From Ancylomarina salipaludis (lineage in GTDB: Bacteria; Bacteroidota; Bacteroidia; Bacteroidales; Marinifilaceae), in assembly GCF_004122035.1 (NCBI RefSeq), contig NZ_SAXA01000010.1, positions 1 to 64,000 on the forward strand: a DNA stretch of 64,000 bases, read 5' to 3'. A program made the translations under genes and the position numbers. The notes under the pieces were generated by a model. That model had not been told where the DNA came from, did not search any database, and was given only the letters and a program-made list of their open reading frames with translations. This document shows positions 35,795-44,383 of this stretch, piece after piece. Numbering within the stretch: position 1 is the stretch's first letter; the number at the start of each line of letters is the position of its first letter.

Positions 35795-35976
35795 ATCAGC
35801 TTTAACAGGATGCCACACAACTCTATGGCGGTCTTATTGGAATATTCGGCCTATCTTTAAAATAAGGATGCTTGCTTTGTGAGTATTATCCTTAAAATAG
35901 TCGTATTTTTGCAGATTACTGATCGTTTAATTTAAACGATGTGGTATTGATTATTCATATACAGATTATAAGAGCT

Positions 35977-36942
35977 ATGCTTCCAGATAAAAAAGAACAC
36001 GCTAAAATCAAATCAAGATTACACCCTCGTAATAAGAATCGAGAGCGTTACAATTTTAAAGAATTAATAGAGACCTGTCACGATTTAAAATCCTTTGTTG
36101 TTCTGAATAAGTACGACGATCAATCCATTGATTTTGCCGATCCTAAGGCTGTTAAAATGCTGAATAAGGCCTTGTTGATGCACTATTATGGCTTGAGTGA
36201 CTGGGATATTCCTGAGAACTATTTATGTCCACCCATTCCGGGCAGAGCCGATTATATCCATCATATGGCTGATTTACTGTGCAGCAGTAATTATGGTGTG
36301 ATGCCTAAGGGGGATAAAATTACATGCATGGATATTGGAGTGGGAGCCAACTGTATTTATCCTATTGTGGGGCGTACAGAATATGGCTGGTCTTTTATCG
36401 GAACCGATATCGACCCTGTGGCCATTGCCTCGGCGAATAAAATTATCGAACTGAATCCTTCCTTAAAGGGGCATGTAGAATGCCGTCTGCAGCCAAGCTC
36501 TAAGGATTATTTCTATGGCGTATTTACTCGTGAAGAGCGTGTGGATATGACGGTTTGTAATCCGCCATTTCATGCTTCCGCTGAAGATGCACATGCCGCA
36601 TCGAAACGTAAGGTGACGAATTTGAGTGGCAAGCAAGCAGAAGCGGTAAAGTTGAATTTCGGAGGACAAAGCAACGAGTTGTGGTGCGAAGGGGGTGAAG
36701 GTCGTTTCCTGAAGACTATGATATCCGAAAGTAAGAAATTTGGTAAAAGCTGTTTCTGGTTTTCAAGTTTGGTTTCCAAACAATCGAACTTAAAATTGGT
36801 GAATAAAACATTAAAGGCAATGGGTGCTGAAAAGGTTGAGATCATTCCTATGGGACAAGGGAATAAAACCAGCCGTATTGTCGCCTGGACCTTTCTAACT
36901 GCAGAAGAGCAGAAGGAGTGGCGTGAAACCCGCTGGAAGTAA
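35977..36942 (+). CDS. rlmF: 23S rRNA m6A1618 methyltransferase RlmF
   Basis: A 321-residue SAM-dependent methyltransferase. The start KSRLHPRNKNRERYNFKELI and the segment DWDIPENYLCPPIPGRADYI are those of RlmF; the SAM site is DIGVGANCIYPIVG and FIGTDIDPVAI; the catalytic motif is CNPPFH. It methylates one adenine of 23S rRNA. The ATG at 35977 is preferred to the upstream GTG frame at 35941, whose 12 extra residues do not fit. A strong terminator follows. Confidence 0.93.
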   Translation: MLPDKKEHAKIKSRLHPRNKNRERYNFKELIETCHDLKSFVVLNKYDDQSIDFADPKAVKMLNKALLMHYYGLSDWDIPENYLCPPIPGRADYIHHMADLLCSSNYGVMPKGDKITCMDIGVGANCIYPIVGRTEYGWSFIGTDIDPVAIASANKIIELNPSLKGHVECRLQPSSKDYFYGVFTREERVDMTVCNPPFHASAEDAHAASKRKVTNLSGKQAEAVKLNFGGQSNELWCEGGEGRFLKTMISESKKFGKSCFWFSSLVSKQSNLKLVNKTLKAMGAEKVEIIPMGQGNKTSRIVAWTFLTAEEQKEWRETRWK

Positions 36943-36962
36943 ATCCAGACAAAATGGAATTG

Positions 36963-37000
36963 AAAACGAGGAAGACCCAATAGGAGCTTCCTCGTTTTTT
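36963..37000 (+). terminator. Rho-independent terminator after rlmF
   Basis: AAAACGAGGAAG and CTTCCTCGTTTTTT form a 10-11-bp stem with a T-run. Confidence 0.9.
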
Positions 37001-37180
37001 ATTGCAGGCTATACTGAATATAACTGGCCTATATTTAAGCAGACTAATAAGAGCTTATATCTTTTTGGGAAGAGAAGTCTTGTGATCCCGAAGAGACTTG
37101 TTTTTGTAAGGCTGATTCGTTTATTGAAGCATACGACTCATTGAGAATTGAGAGATGGATAGCATAAGTGGTGATTGTTA

Positions 37181-37310
37181 TTTACTATGTAGAGCCTTTC
37201 TATTTTATGCGGGTATGTTATTTTACATGTTTTTTTAATATTGTTTACTTATTATAATTTTTATATTTAATCTTTCTTATTAGCTATTGTTGTTACATAT
37301 ACATTGGGCT
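37181..37310 (+). repeat. Shared leader repeat, copy A
   Basis: About 130 bp beginning TTTACTATGTAGAGCCTTTC and ending TTAGCTATTGTTGTTACATA then CATTGGGCT. The same order of blocks (TATGTAGAG, TTTCTATTTTAT, AATATTGTTTA, CTATTGTT, TTGGGCT) is found at 41574-41705, before another defence-like gene. Similarity continues to within 24 bases of the ATG at 37334. It is likely a promoter/leader or a border of an insertion. The remaining gap 37001-37180 has no gene. Confidence 0.7.
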
Positions 37311-37333
37311 TCATTATAAAAACCAGACAATTC

Positions 37334-38557
37334 ATGATAGAAATAGAAAAATTACAAGACCTTGTTATCAATGAAAGTCAAAGACTTGAAAAGCTAAAGC
37401 TATTTTTAAGTCAACCAAACTATCTAGAAATACTGGGTATTAGTCATAGAGAATTACAGCATTCAAATTTTTTAGCGTGGATGATGAATTCAAGGTCATC
37501 TCATGATATTGGTAATTATTTCTTAAAGAGTTTCATAAATCTTTTGCCCTTTTCACCCGAAGATAAGATTAGAATAAACCTATCAAATCTAGAAGGCACA
37601 AAAATACTTAGAGAATACAATGACATTGATTTACTTATTGTGAATGACAGTTTGAAATTTTCAATATGTATTGAAAACAAGATTAAAGCGGGTAAATCTG
37701 GCGATAATCAACTTCTTAAATATTATGAAATTGTTGAAAATATCTGGAGTGATAAGGAGCACAGAAATTACTATGTGTATTTAACTCCATTTCCGAGAAC
37801 ATTGACAGAAAAAGAACTTGAAATTGAATATATCAATCTGACTTATCAATCAATTCTGGAGATACTTGAAGATACAGTAAAAAGTAAACAACCGTCAGAA
37901 GAAACAGCACCTTTGATTGATAATTATATCAATAACCTGAAGAAGAACATTATGGGAATAAGTAAAGAGGCAAAACTCGCACAAGAAATATATAGAAAGC
38001 ACAAATCTGCAATTGATTTTATTGTGAATAATAAACCAAGCCTATATAGTAAAGAGTTGTTCAGACAAATAAATGAGTTTTTTATTCAACATGAGCAATA
38101 TGAAAATCTAACACCTAAAGACAAAAATATTATTAGAATCTTGCCAGTAAATACAGTGCCATATTTTAATTATAAAACAAATTCATGGGGAGAAACAAAG
38201 AGTTCTTTTGCATTAGAAATATTTTGTGAACAAGAAAAAATATGGATGAAATTCTGTTTCGGAGCTATTAATATAAAAAGTGAAAATGAAAGATTAAGAT
38301 TTCAAAGTATTAAAGATGAAATGTTTTCTTTGATGAAAGAGTTCTCATCAATAAGCAGTAAGATAGTAAGACGTTCAAAATCATCTTCAGGTTATCCATC
38401 TGTTGCAAATTTTGATATAATAAGATTAAATGATAAGGTATTATTAGAAACTGATGATGTGTTTTCAGCCTTTAAGATTAAATTCCAGAAGTTTGAAGAA
38501 AATACGCTAAACAAATGGACAGAAGAAGTGGTAAATAAAATATCGAAAGCCCAATAA
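37334..38557 (+). CDS. PD-(D/E)XK nuclease-superfamily protein
   Basis: A 407-residue protein of the PD-(D/E)XK group often found in defence islands. The opening EILGISHRELQHSNFLAWMM (helix with Glu40) and the catalytic REYNDIDLLIV (Asp99) then SICIENKIKAG (Glu114-x-Lys116) followed by DNQLLKYY make a complete active site. The C-terminal 230 residues are unknown, with strand-rich parts, perhaps a target sensor. The TTG at 37304 would lie inside the shared leader, so the ATG at 37334 was chosen. AT-rich and solitary between core genes: a single-gene insertion. Confidence 0.8.
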   Translation: MIEIEKLQDLVINESQRLEKLKLFLSQPNYLEILGISHRELQHSNFLAWMMNSRSSHDIGNYFLKSFINLLPFSPEDKIRINLSNLEGTKILREYNDIDLLIVNDSLKFSICIENKIKAGKSGDNQLLKYYEIVENIWSDKEHRNYYVYLTPFPRTLTEKELEIEYINLTYQSILEILEDTVKSKQPSEETAPLIDNYINNLKKNIMGISKEAKLAQEIYRKHKSAIDFIVNNKPSLYSKELFRQINEFFIQHEQYENLTPKDKNIIRILPVNTVPYFNYKTNSWGETKSSFALEIFCEQEKIWMKFCFGAINIKSENERLRFQSIKDEMFSLMKEFSSISSKIVRRSKSSSGYPSVANFDIIRLNDKVLLETDDVFSAFKIKFQKFEENTLNKWTEEVVNKISKAQ

Positions 38558-38676
38558 TATGTATAGTGTATTAGGGTTTTATAGGCGTAGTAACCCGCTC
38601 TAAAATTTGCTATAACTTAACAGGTAAGAAGCCCGCAATCCCTTACTAACCATACCGCCATCCGTTAGCTGCAAGT
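38558..38676. repeat. Palindromic repeat ending CCGTTAGCTGCAAGT, copy E2
   Basis: It starts right after the nuclease stop. Left arm TATGTATAGTGTATTAGGG, right arm CCCTTACTAACCATACC; the block GAAGCCCGCAATCCCTTAC and the end CCGTTAGCTGCAAGT are nearly the same as in E1 (1231-1368), 37 kb away. Confidence 0.7.
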
Positions 38677-38723
38677 GGGTACGGTCAAGGAACATCGTTG
38701 ACACCTAAGTGTCAAATGAGATA

Positions 38724-38759
38724 AAAAAAGGATGATCAGTAGTGGTCATCCTTTTTTCT
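38724..38759. terminator. Bidirectional terminator
   Basis: AAAAAAGGATGA and TCATCCTTTTTT form a stem with A/T runs on both sides, between the nuclease gene and the convergent FecR-like gene. Confidence 0.85.
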
Positions 38760-38803
38760 CGCATGTGTTGTCTCGTTCTGAAATAAGTTGTCAGAAAAAC
38801 GAC

Positions 38804-39082
38804 TTATTTCTTGTTTACTGATTTACTTTTGGCTTGATTCAATTTCTTAATGCTATCAGTCATAAGATAATTGATGCCTGTTGAATCAATTTTGATACGA
38901 ACATTTGCTGATTTCGAATTTACAATTGTATCACTACTTGTGTTTAGAACTATTTTACTTCCATCTGAAAGAATTAAGACAGCCTGCCTTCTTCCAGGTT
39001 TAATTTCCTTATCTGCAAGTGCTTGCTTGTTTATGGGGAAGACAAAAATTAAAAAAACAACTGCAAAAACAATTTGTTTCAT
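38804..39082 (-). CDS. Small exported FecR-like fragment protein
   Basis: A 92-residue protein: a signal or anchor helix (about residues 4-23), then KPGRRQAVLILSDGSKIVLN, which is the opening strand pair of the periplasmic FecR domain of Bacteroidota anti-sigma factors, and a Lys/Ser-rich end. A normal FecR-like protein is over 300 residues with a cytoplasmic sigma-binding part; both ends are missing here. It is therefore a stand-alone mini-domain or a decayed gene. The frame stays open to 39169, but the ATG at 39082 gives the clean signal peptide. Confidence 0.45.
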   Translation of the reverse strand: MKQIVFAVVFLIFVFPINKQALADKEIKPGRRQAVLILSDGSKIVLNTSSDTIVNSKSANVRIKIDSTGINYLMTDSIKKLNQAKSKSVNKK

Positions 39083-39550
39083 ATTTATAGGTAAGCATTG
39101 GGCTACTTTCTCACATTTGCCTTTAAACTCAGATGAGTTTTTTATTCCGGCACACTCTCTCTTCTTCATTAATTCTTTCTGCTTATTTACGCTAATTAAG
39201 CGACTCTTTAAATTTACAATACAAAGATACTCGATAGGAATAAAGGGGTGAACAATGATATGTTATTATCTGTTAAAAGATTTTTAAATGTTGTTATCGG
39301 ATGCGATATGTGTTGATTTAAGGGATAATCCTTGTTATTTATTTGTGGTTATAACAGTATCACGCTTGATGGCAGGCTGTCAGAGCACGTTCTATTGTTA
39401 TTAAGAGATAATTGAAAATGATAATCGTTTTTCAGGTTCCTGAATTTGTCGAAGGCGGAGGGTGTATTTTGATTCGTCATTATAATTCCGGATGAAAGCC
39501 AGCATCATTCTGCTTTTTCTTATCTTGTGTGTTCAACACAAAGCACAGCT
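39083..39550. other. Intergenic stretch without recognised gene
   Basis: Divergent region between the FecR-like gene (-) and the glycosyltransferase (+). I saw no coding pattern, RNA gene or strong hairpin in it. It must contain both promoters. Confidence 0.5.
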
Positions 39551-40846
39551 ATGAATATATTACAAATCATACCGGGCTCAGGGGGGAGTTTCTACTGCGG
39601 CAATTGTTTACGCGATGATAAGTTTCATCTTGCCATGAAAAAGCAAGGCCATCAGGTAACCAAATTGCCCATGTATCTGCCTTTGTTTTCCGATGAGCAT
39701 GATCTGAGCGATATTCCTGTTTTTTATGGCGCTATCAGTATTTACCTGAAACAATTGTATCCCATTTTCAGGCATGTACCTGCCTGGGTGGATCGTCTTT
39801 TGAACTCGGGTCCCATGTTAAAACTGGCAGCAAGTATGGCCGGATCGACCAGTGCTAAAGGGCTGGAAGAAATGACCGTTTCGATGTTGATGGGCGAAGA
39901 GGGCAAGCAAAAAGAGGAACTGAACCGGATGGTCAGCTGGATGGCAGAATACCTTCAGCCGGATGTCATTCACTTATCCAATGCGCTTTTGTTGGGCTTA
40001 GCGCCAAAATTAAAAGCGGTTTTTCCTCAGGCAGCACTAATTTGTTCTTTACAGGATGAGGATGTTTGGGTTGATGCCATGAAAGATTCCTTTCGGGATA
40101 AAATTTGGGCTCTGATGAGCAGCAAAGCAGAATATATTGATGGCTTTATTGCGGTTAGCAATTTTTATGCAGGTGTTTCCCTTGAAAAAATGGACATTCC
40201 CAAAGAGAAGGTATTCATTAACCATTTAGGCGTTGATCCGGATGAATACAGGTTTATTGCTGCTGATCAGAAAGAACGAAACATTGGTTATATATCCCAA
40301 ATGTGCGAAGCCAATGGCTTTGATATTATGGTTGATGCCTTTATTCATCTTAAAAAAGATCCGGATTTTGATGATGTGAAACTGATTGTAACCGGAGGCT
40401 CAACAGGTGATGATAAGGCTTTAATCAAACAAGTCCGGAACAAATTAAAGGCAGCAGGTCTGACCCATCAGGTTGAATTTCACGAAGACTTTGATGGTGA
40501 AGGCAGGCACGAATTTTTCTCAAAGCTCAGAATGATTTCGGTTCCCGTTCGAAACGGAGAAGCCTTTGGTTTGTATCTGCTGGAAAGTATGGCTTCGGGT
40601 GTGCCGGTTGTTCAACCCGCTTTGGGGGCATTCCCCGAAATTATTGAAAAATCGAAGGGGGGCCTTATCTATGAGACTAACAGCCCTGAAACACTGGCTG
40701 CTGCTTTAAAAGATTTGTTAAAGAATGATGATCAGTTGCAGGAATTATCTTTTGCTGCCCGAAAAGGGGTCGAGGAGGAGTTTAATATCTATACCCAGAC
40801 AGATAGACTCATTGATATTTACACACAATTTTTCAAAAGGAATTAG
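39551..40846 (+). CDS. Glycosyltransferase, GT4-like
   Basis: A 431-residue GT-B fold glycosyltransferase. The N-terminal loop IIPGSGGSFYCGNCLRDD is typical of a GT4 subgroup acting without known context. The C-terminal domain has KLIVTGGST, FHEDFDGEGRHEFF and the donor-binding GEAFGLYLLESMASGVPVVQ with the E-x7-E pair, followed by GAFPEIIE. The donor is a sugar nucleotide; the acceptor is unknown. The ATG at 39551 was taken over the frame start at 39527, which only adds MCSTQSTA. Confidence 0.85.
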   Translation: MNILQIIPGSGGSFYCGNCLRDDKFHLAMKKQGHQVTKLPMYLPLFSDEHDLSDIPVFYGAISIYLKQLYPIFRHVPAWVDRLLNSGPMLKLAASMAGSTSAKGLEEMTVSMLMGEEGKQKEELNRMVSWMAEYLQPDVIHLSNALLLGLAPKLKAVFPQAALICSLQDEDVWVDAMKDSFRDKIWALMSSKAEYIDGFIAVSNFYAGVSLEKMDIPKEKVFINHLGVDPDEYRFIAADQKERNIGYISQMCEANGFDIMVDAFIHLKKDPDFDDVKLIVTGGSTGDDKALIKQVRNKLKAAGLTHQVEFHEDFDGEGRHEFFSKLRMISVPVRNGEAFGLYLLESMASGVPVVQPALGAFPEIIEKSKGGLIYETNSPETLAAALKDLLKNDDQLQELSFAARKGVEEEFNIYTQTDRLIDIYTQFFKRN

Positions 40847-40919
40847 TTCTTAACCATTAAATTCCCTCTTTTGTTTCATCACGAAGGCCAGGAGGGGACA
40901 CAGATATAGCTTATATTTT

Positions 40920-40953
40920 AAGGAAGCTCCGAATAAGGAACTTCCTTTTTTTT
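40920..40953 (+). terminator. Terminator after the glycosyltransferase
   Basis: AGGAAG, loop, CTTCCT followed by eight T residues. Confidence 0.75.
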
Positions 40954-41050
40954 GCAAGTTATGATTTTGTTTATGGTTTAGTAAGGTCCGTCGATGGATT
41001 GCCACAGATTATAATTCGATTTATGAAGTTGATATAAGGCTTGCAAAGCC

Positions 41051-41413
41051 AGCTATACAGTATTCGGAAGCTGCTATAAAGGATTCGGAAACTGCTACAT
41101 CGAATTCGGAAACAGCTATAAAGGATTCGAGAACTGCTACACGCCATGTTATTACAGCTACATCGAATTCGGAGACAGCAAAATCAAATTCGAAAAGCAT
41201 AAAAAGCAATTCGAAAGCAGCTAAATGCTTTTCAATAAGATGAAAATTCAATTCGAAAGCAGCTAAATGCCTTTCAATAAGATGAAAATTCAATTCGAAA
41301 GCAACGAAATGCCTTTCGAAAAGAAGAAAATCAGATTCATTAACATCAAAATGACTTTCGAAGCATGCAGAATAGAATTCAATGAGAACTAAATGGTTTT
41401 CAATAAATGCTAA
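41051..41413. repeat. Degenerate tandem repeat with 21-bp period
   Basis: About 17 units of 21 bp, for example CTGCTATAAAGGATTCGGAAA, shown here as CTGCTATAAAGG then ATTCGGAAA, and later CAGCTAAATGCC then TTTCAATAA. The left units are alike, the right units drift, and every unit keeps TTC near its end. Read on the + strand the left half gives a seven-residue repeat (TATSNSE, TAIKDSE) without a start codon; on the - strand a 90-residue frame gives AVSEFDV-type heptads. It lies just upstream of the TIR gene region. Probably a relic of a heptad-repeat coding sequence. Confidence 0.75.
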
Positions 41414-41573
41414 ATCGGTAGTGTCTCTAATTTTGTGTAATTGAATTTAATTGATATTAATGTGTTGACATCTATCAGGAAATGCCATATAAGTTCCCGA
41501 AGGATTTATAATCTGTTTAGCAAACGAGACAAAGGTGAGGACGTGGAATTGTTTGATAAACTGAGAGGGTCTA

Positions 41574-41705
41574 TTTATTATGTAGAGTCTTTCTATTTTA
41601 TCGTGTTGTTTAATTATACATCTTGTTGAAATATTGTTTATGATTTGTAATTGTTAAATTTAGTTCTCCTTATTATCTATTGTTCTTACACTGCCGTATT
41701 GGGCT
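41574..41705 (+). repeat. Shared leader repeat, copy B
   Basis: Second copy of the roughly 130-bp sequence at 37181-37310, with TATGTAGAGTCTTTCTATTT at its start and TATCTATTGTT and TTGGGCT at its end. It lies 118 bases before the TIR gene. The two copies precede different defence-like genes but are on the same strand and at the same relative place. Confidence 0.7.
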
Positions 41706-41823
41706 AATAACAACAATAAAACAAGCGAGATAAGAGAAATAACATCAATATTGATGTTGTCATAGGTTGGTTGCAATCTAAAGAGAGTGTGAAACGAAGT
41801 AAGATAATTTAAATAAATATATA

Positions 41824-44148
41824 ATGGCAAAAGCATTTTTATCACATAGTAGCAAAGACAAAGATTTAGTTAGAAGAGTGGCTACTCAGCTTGGTAACAA
41901 GAATTGTGTACTTGATGAAATTTCATTTGACCCAGGAAGAAAAACACTCGAACAAATCTTTAGTGAATTAGATAGCTCAGATGTTTTTGTTTTATTTATA
42001 TCAAGCGATTCACTTGATTCACCTTGGGTGAAGAAGGAAATTAGGAGGTCAAAAGAAAATCTAAAGACAGATTATTTAGATAGGATTATTCCTATTATAA
42101 TTGATGTAAATGTTAAATACTCTGATGAAAGAATACCTAAATGGATATCCAAGCCTTACAACTTAAAATATATCAATAACGAAGTAATTATCTTAAAAAA
42201 GATTCATCAGGCCTTAAAGGAAGTGAACTTCAAGAAAACTAAATTTAATCAAGATATTGAGAATAACTTTGTTGGGCGGAATTCTGAGATGCAAAAATTT
42301 GAGAATGAGATAAATAATCTTGATAATTGGATGCCAACTTATATTGTAGCTTACAATTATTTTGAAGGTATAGGTCGAAGAACATTCTTAAAAAACGCTT
42401 TAAGAAAATACAAACTTACGGAATATCTTGAAACACCTACTGCAATTACTGTTGATGCAAAAGAGAGTATAGAAAATTTTATCTATAAACTTAATACTAT
42501 AAGTAAAAATTCGGAAATTTTAGATTATGATTTTTCGGCAATAGAATTTGAGGAAAAAATTGATATTGCAGTTAACCTCGTTAAGCAATTTATGGAGTTC
42601 AAAGAAATTATCTACATAATTGATGATGGAGGTATTATTTTACCAAACGGCTCAATTGTTAATTGGTTTACTTCTCTTGTTAACTATGATATATTTGATA
42701 ATAACTTAGTTATCTGTTTAATATCTCGCTTTCGTCCCAATGAGTTCAAATTAAAAAGAGAAAAGAAATCACTAGTTTATAGAATTCCTGAGTTGTCTCA
42801 GCCAGAAACTAAAAACTTATTTCTTAGACTTTTAAGAATCTATGGTCTAGAAAATATAAATCGTGAAGATAAAGAATACTTTATTGGTCATTTAAGAGGA
42901 ATTCCTTCTCAAATAATCTACGCTGTAAACTTGATTGAAATTAGTTCTCTTGAAGCAAAAAGGAATATTAGTGAAATTGCAGAATTTTCAGATAATTATA
43001 GTAGTACAATTTTAAATCACCTAAAGGATTCACCTATAGCATATCAATTAGTTGTCTTTATGGCATCAAATGAAATATTTAGTTTGGAATTAATTAATAA
43101 AGTATTTGGTGATAATAATGATACATCAATTGCGCTTCAAAAGTTGTACGATTTATCATTATTTAACTTTGTTTTTGGAGGCTATGAATATCTTAAACTA
43201 AATCCAACTTTGTCTGATTATATCAATAGGTCAAAGATTAAATTAGACAAAAAATATGACAATCAACTAACACAAATTTCAAAGCAATTATTAAATGAAG
43301 ATTTGGATGATATAATTGTTGAAGACTATTCTGAGTTTTTATTGACCCTTCAAAAAATGCTTGAAAACGAGGTTAAAATCCCTAAGAAATACTTCATCCC
43401 TTCATTAATTATTAAAAATATCATCAAAGAGTATGATAAAGGAAATTACGACTATGTAATTAAGATTTGCTTAGAATTATTAGAACAAACCAATTATGAT
43501 GACCAAGTTATTTGGGAAACAAATTATAGATTAACTCAGGCATATGCTAGAACTAGAAATGAAAAATTCTTTGATTACGTTCAATTCTTTAATAATGATG
43601 TAAACAAATTAGATTATTATTTCTTGCTTGGTTTTTATCATAGACATAAAGGAAATAAGAGTAGAGCAATTGATAACTATTTAAAGGCTTTAGAGTATTA
43701 CCCAGAACATTCAAGAACAAAAAGAGAAATAGTAAACCTTTATTTATCAACTGGAAATTATGGAGACGCTTTAAATTTAGCAAAAGAAAACTATGAAAAA
43801 AGAAGAACAAACATATATCATATTCACTCATATTTTATTTGCTTGTTAAGGAGTAAAAAGAAGCCAACAAAATCTGTTGTGGAAACATTAAATGAATTGA
43901 TGGAAGCAGTAAAAAGAAGTTCCGACATTAAATCAGAGGATATGTTTCAGTGTATGAAAGGTGAATACTTGTATTATGTAGAAGATGATTTTGAGCAGGC
44001 AAATGAAATTCTTATAGAAGCTATGAAATTGAATAAAAATAAATCTTACCCAAAGAAATCATTGTTGGCGATTTATAAAGATAAAGGTTTGGAAAGTGCA
44101 TTTGATGAATTACAATCAAGTATAGAAATTGAGGATGATGAAGATTAG
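41824..44148 (+). CDS. TIR-STAND-TPR protein, putative anti-phage NLR-like effector
   Basis: A 774-residue protein. Residues 1-130 are a TIR domain (AFLSHSSKDKDLVRRVA; FISSDSLDSPWVKKEI with the likely NADase Glu72). After FVGRNSEM (149-156) comes a STAND/AAA-type module; its P-loop position reads EGIGRRTFLK (181-190), so the Walker Lys is Arg or absent, while IIYIIDDGG (about 262-270) is a Walker B-like strand. Residues about 420-510 look winged-helix-like, and from about 540 on there are TPR helices (YRLTQAYARTRNEKFFDYVQ, AIDNYLKALEYYPEH). By family logic, the TPR end senses a phage or cell signal and the TIR destroys NAD. AT-rich, solitary insertion. Confidence 0.85.
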   Translation: MAKAFLSHSSKDKDLVRRVATQLGNKNCVLDEISFDPGRKTLEQIFSELDSSDVFVLFISSDSLDSPWVKKEIRRSKENLKTDYLDRIIPIIIDVNVKYSDERIPKWISKPYNLKYINNEVIILKKIHQALKEVNFKKTKFNQDIENNFVGRNSEMQKFENEINNLDNWMPTYIVAYNYFEGIGRRTFLKNALRKYKLTEYLETPTAITVDAKESIENFIYKLNTISKNSEILDYDFSAIEFEEKIDIAVNLVKQFMEFKEIIYIIDDGGIILPNGSIVNWFTSLVNYDIFDNNLVICLISRFRPNEFKLKREKKSLVYRIPELSQPETKNLFLRLLRIYGLENINREDKEYFIGHLRGIPSQIIYAVNLIEISSLEAKRNISEIAEFSDNYSSTILNHLKDSPIAYQLVVFMASNEIFSLELINKVFGDNNDTSIALQKLYDLSLFNFVFGGYEYLKLNPTLSDYINRSKIKLDKKYDNQLTQISKQLLNEDLDDIIVEDYSEFLLTLQKMLENEVKIPKKYFIPSLIIKNIIKEYDKGNYDYVIKICLELLEQTNYDDQVIWETNYRLTQAYARTRNEKFFDYVQFFNNDVNKLDYYFLLGFYHRHKGNKSRAIDNYLKALEYYPEHSRTKREIVNLYLSTGNYGDALNLAKENYEKRRTNIYHIHSYFICLLRSKKKPTKSVVETLNELMEAVKRSSDIKSEDMFQCMKGEYLYYVEDDFEQANEILIEAMKLNKNKSYPKKSLLAIYKDKGLESAFDELQSSIEIEDDED

Positions 44149-44315
44149 TTGAAATAAAAACTGTACTCATACAATTTACCGTTAAAAGTTAAATAAAGGA
44201 ATCATTTAAGAAAACAAAAGCCCGGAAGCATTAGCTTTGAGAATCGATATGTGTTAGCGTCGCAATTAATCGCGTCTGTGCAGATGTGAATATATTGGGG
44301 GGATGAAAAATAAAT

Positions 44316-44350
44316 AAAGTAGCATTTAATAAAATGCTACTTTTGTTTTT
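44316..44350 (+). terminator. Terminator before the TIM-barrel gene
   Basis: AAAGTAGCATTT, loop, AAATGCTACTTTTG and T-run, 170 bases after the TIR gene. The intervening 44149-44315 has only CATACAATTTACCGTTAAAAG, which resembles the right end of the CGTT palindromes without its left arm. Confidence 0.8.
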
Positions 44351-44383
44351 CAAACACAAAACAACAAACGATTAAGAAGAAAG

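Noticed and set aside
36923-37144. 73-codon + strand frame after rlmF
   Set aside because: It overlaps the gene end and reads straight through the terminator stem-loop at 36963-37000.
41021-41293. 90-codon - strand frame of heptad-like sequence
   Set aside because: It is a by-product of the 21-bp repeat, which is open on both strands; no family, no leader signal and strong unit drift. Kept as a repeat only.
41051-41413. Possible CRISPR array
   Set aside because: Units are contiguous with a 21-bp period and drift; there are no conserved repeats alternating with unique spacers, and no cas gene.
41441-41629. 62-codon + strand frame before the TIR gene
   Set aside because: Its second half is the shared leader repeat B, and copy A carries no such frame.
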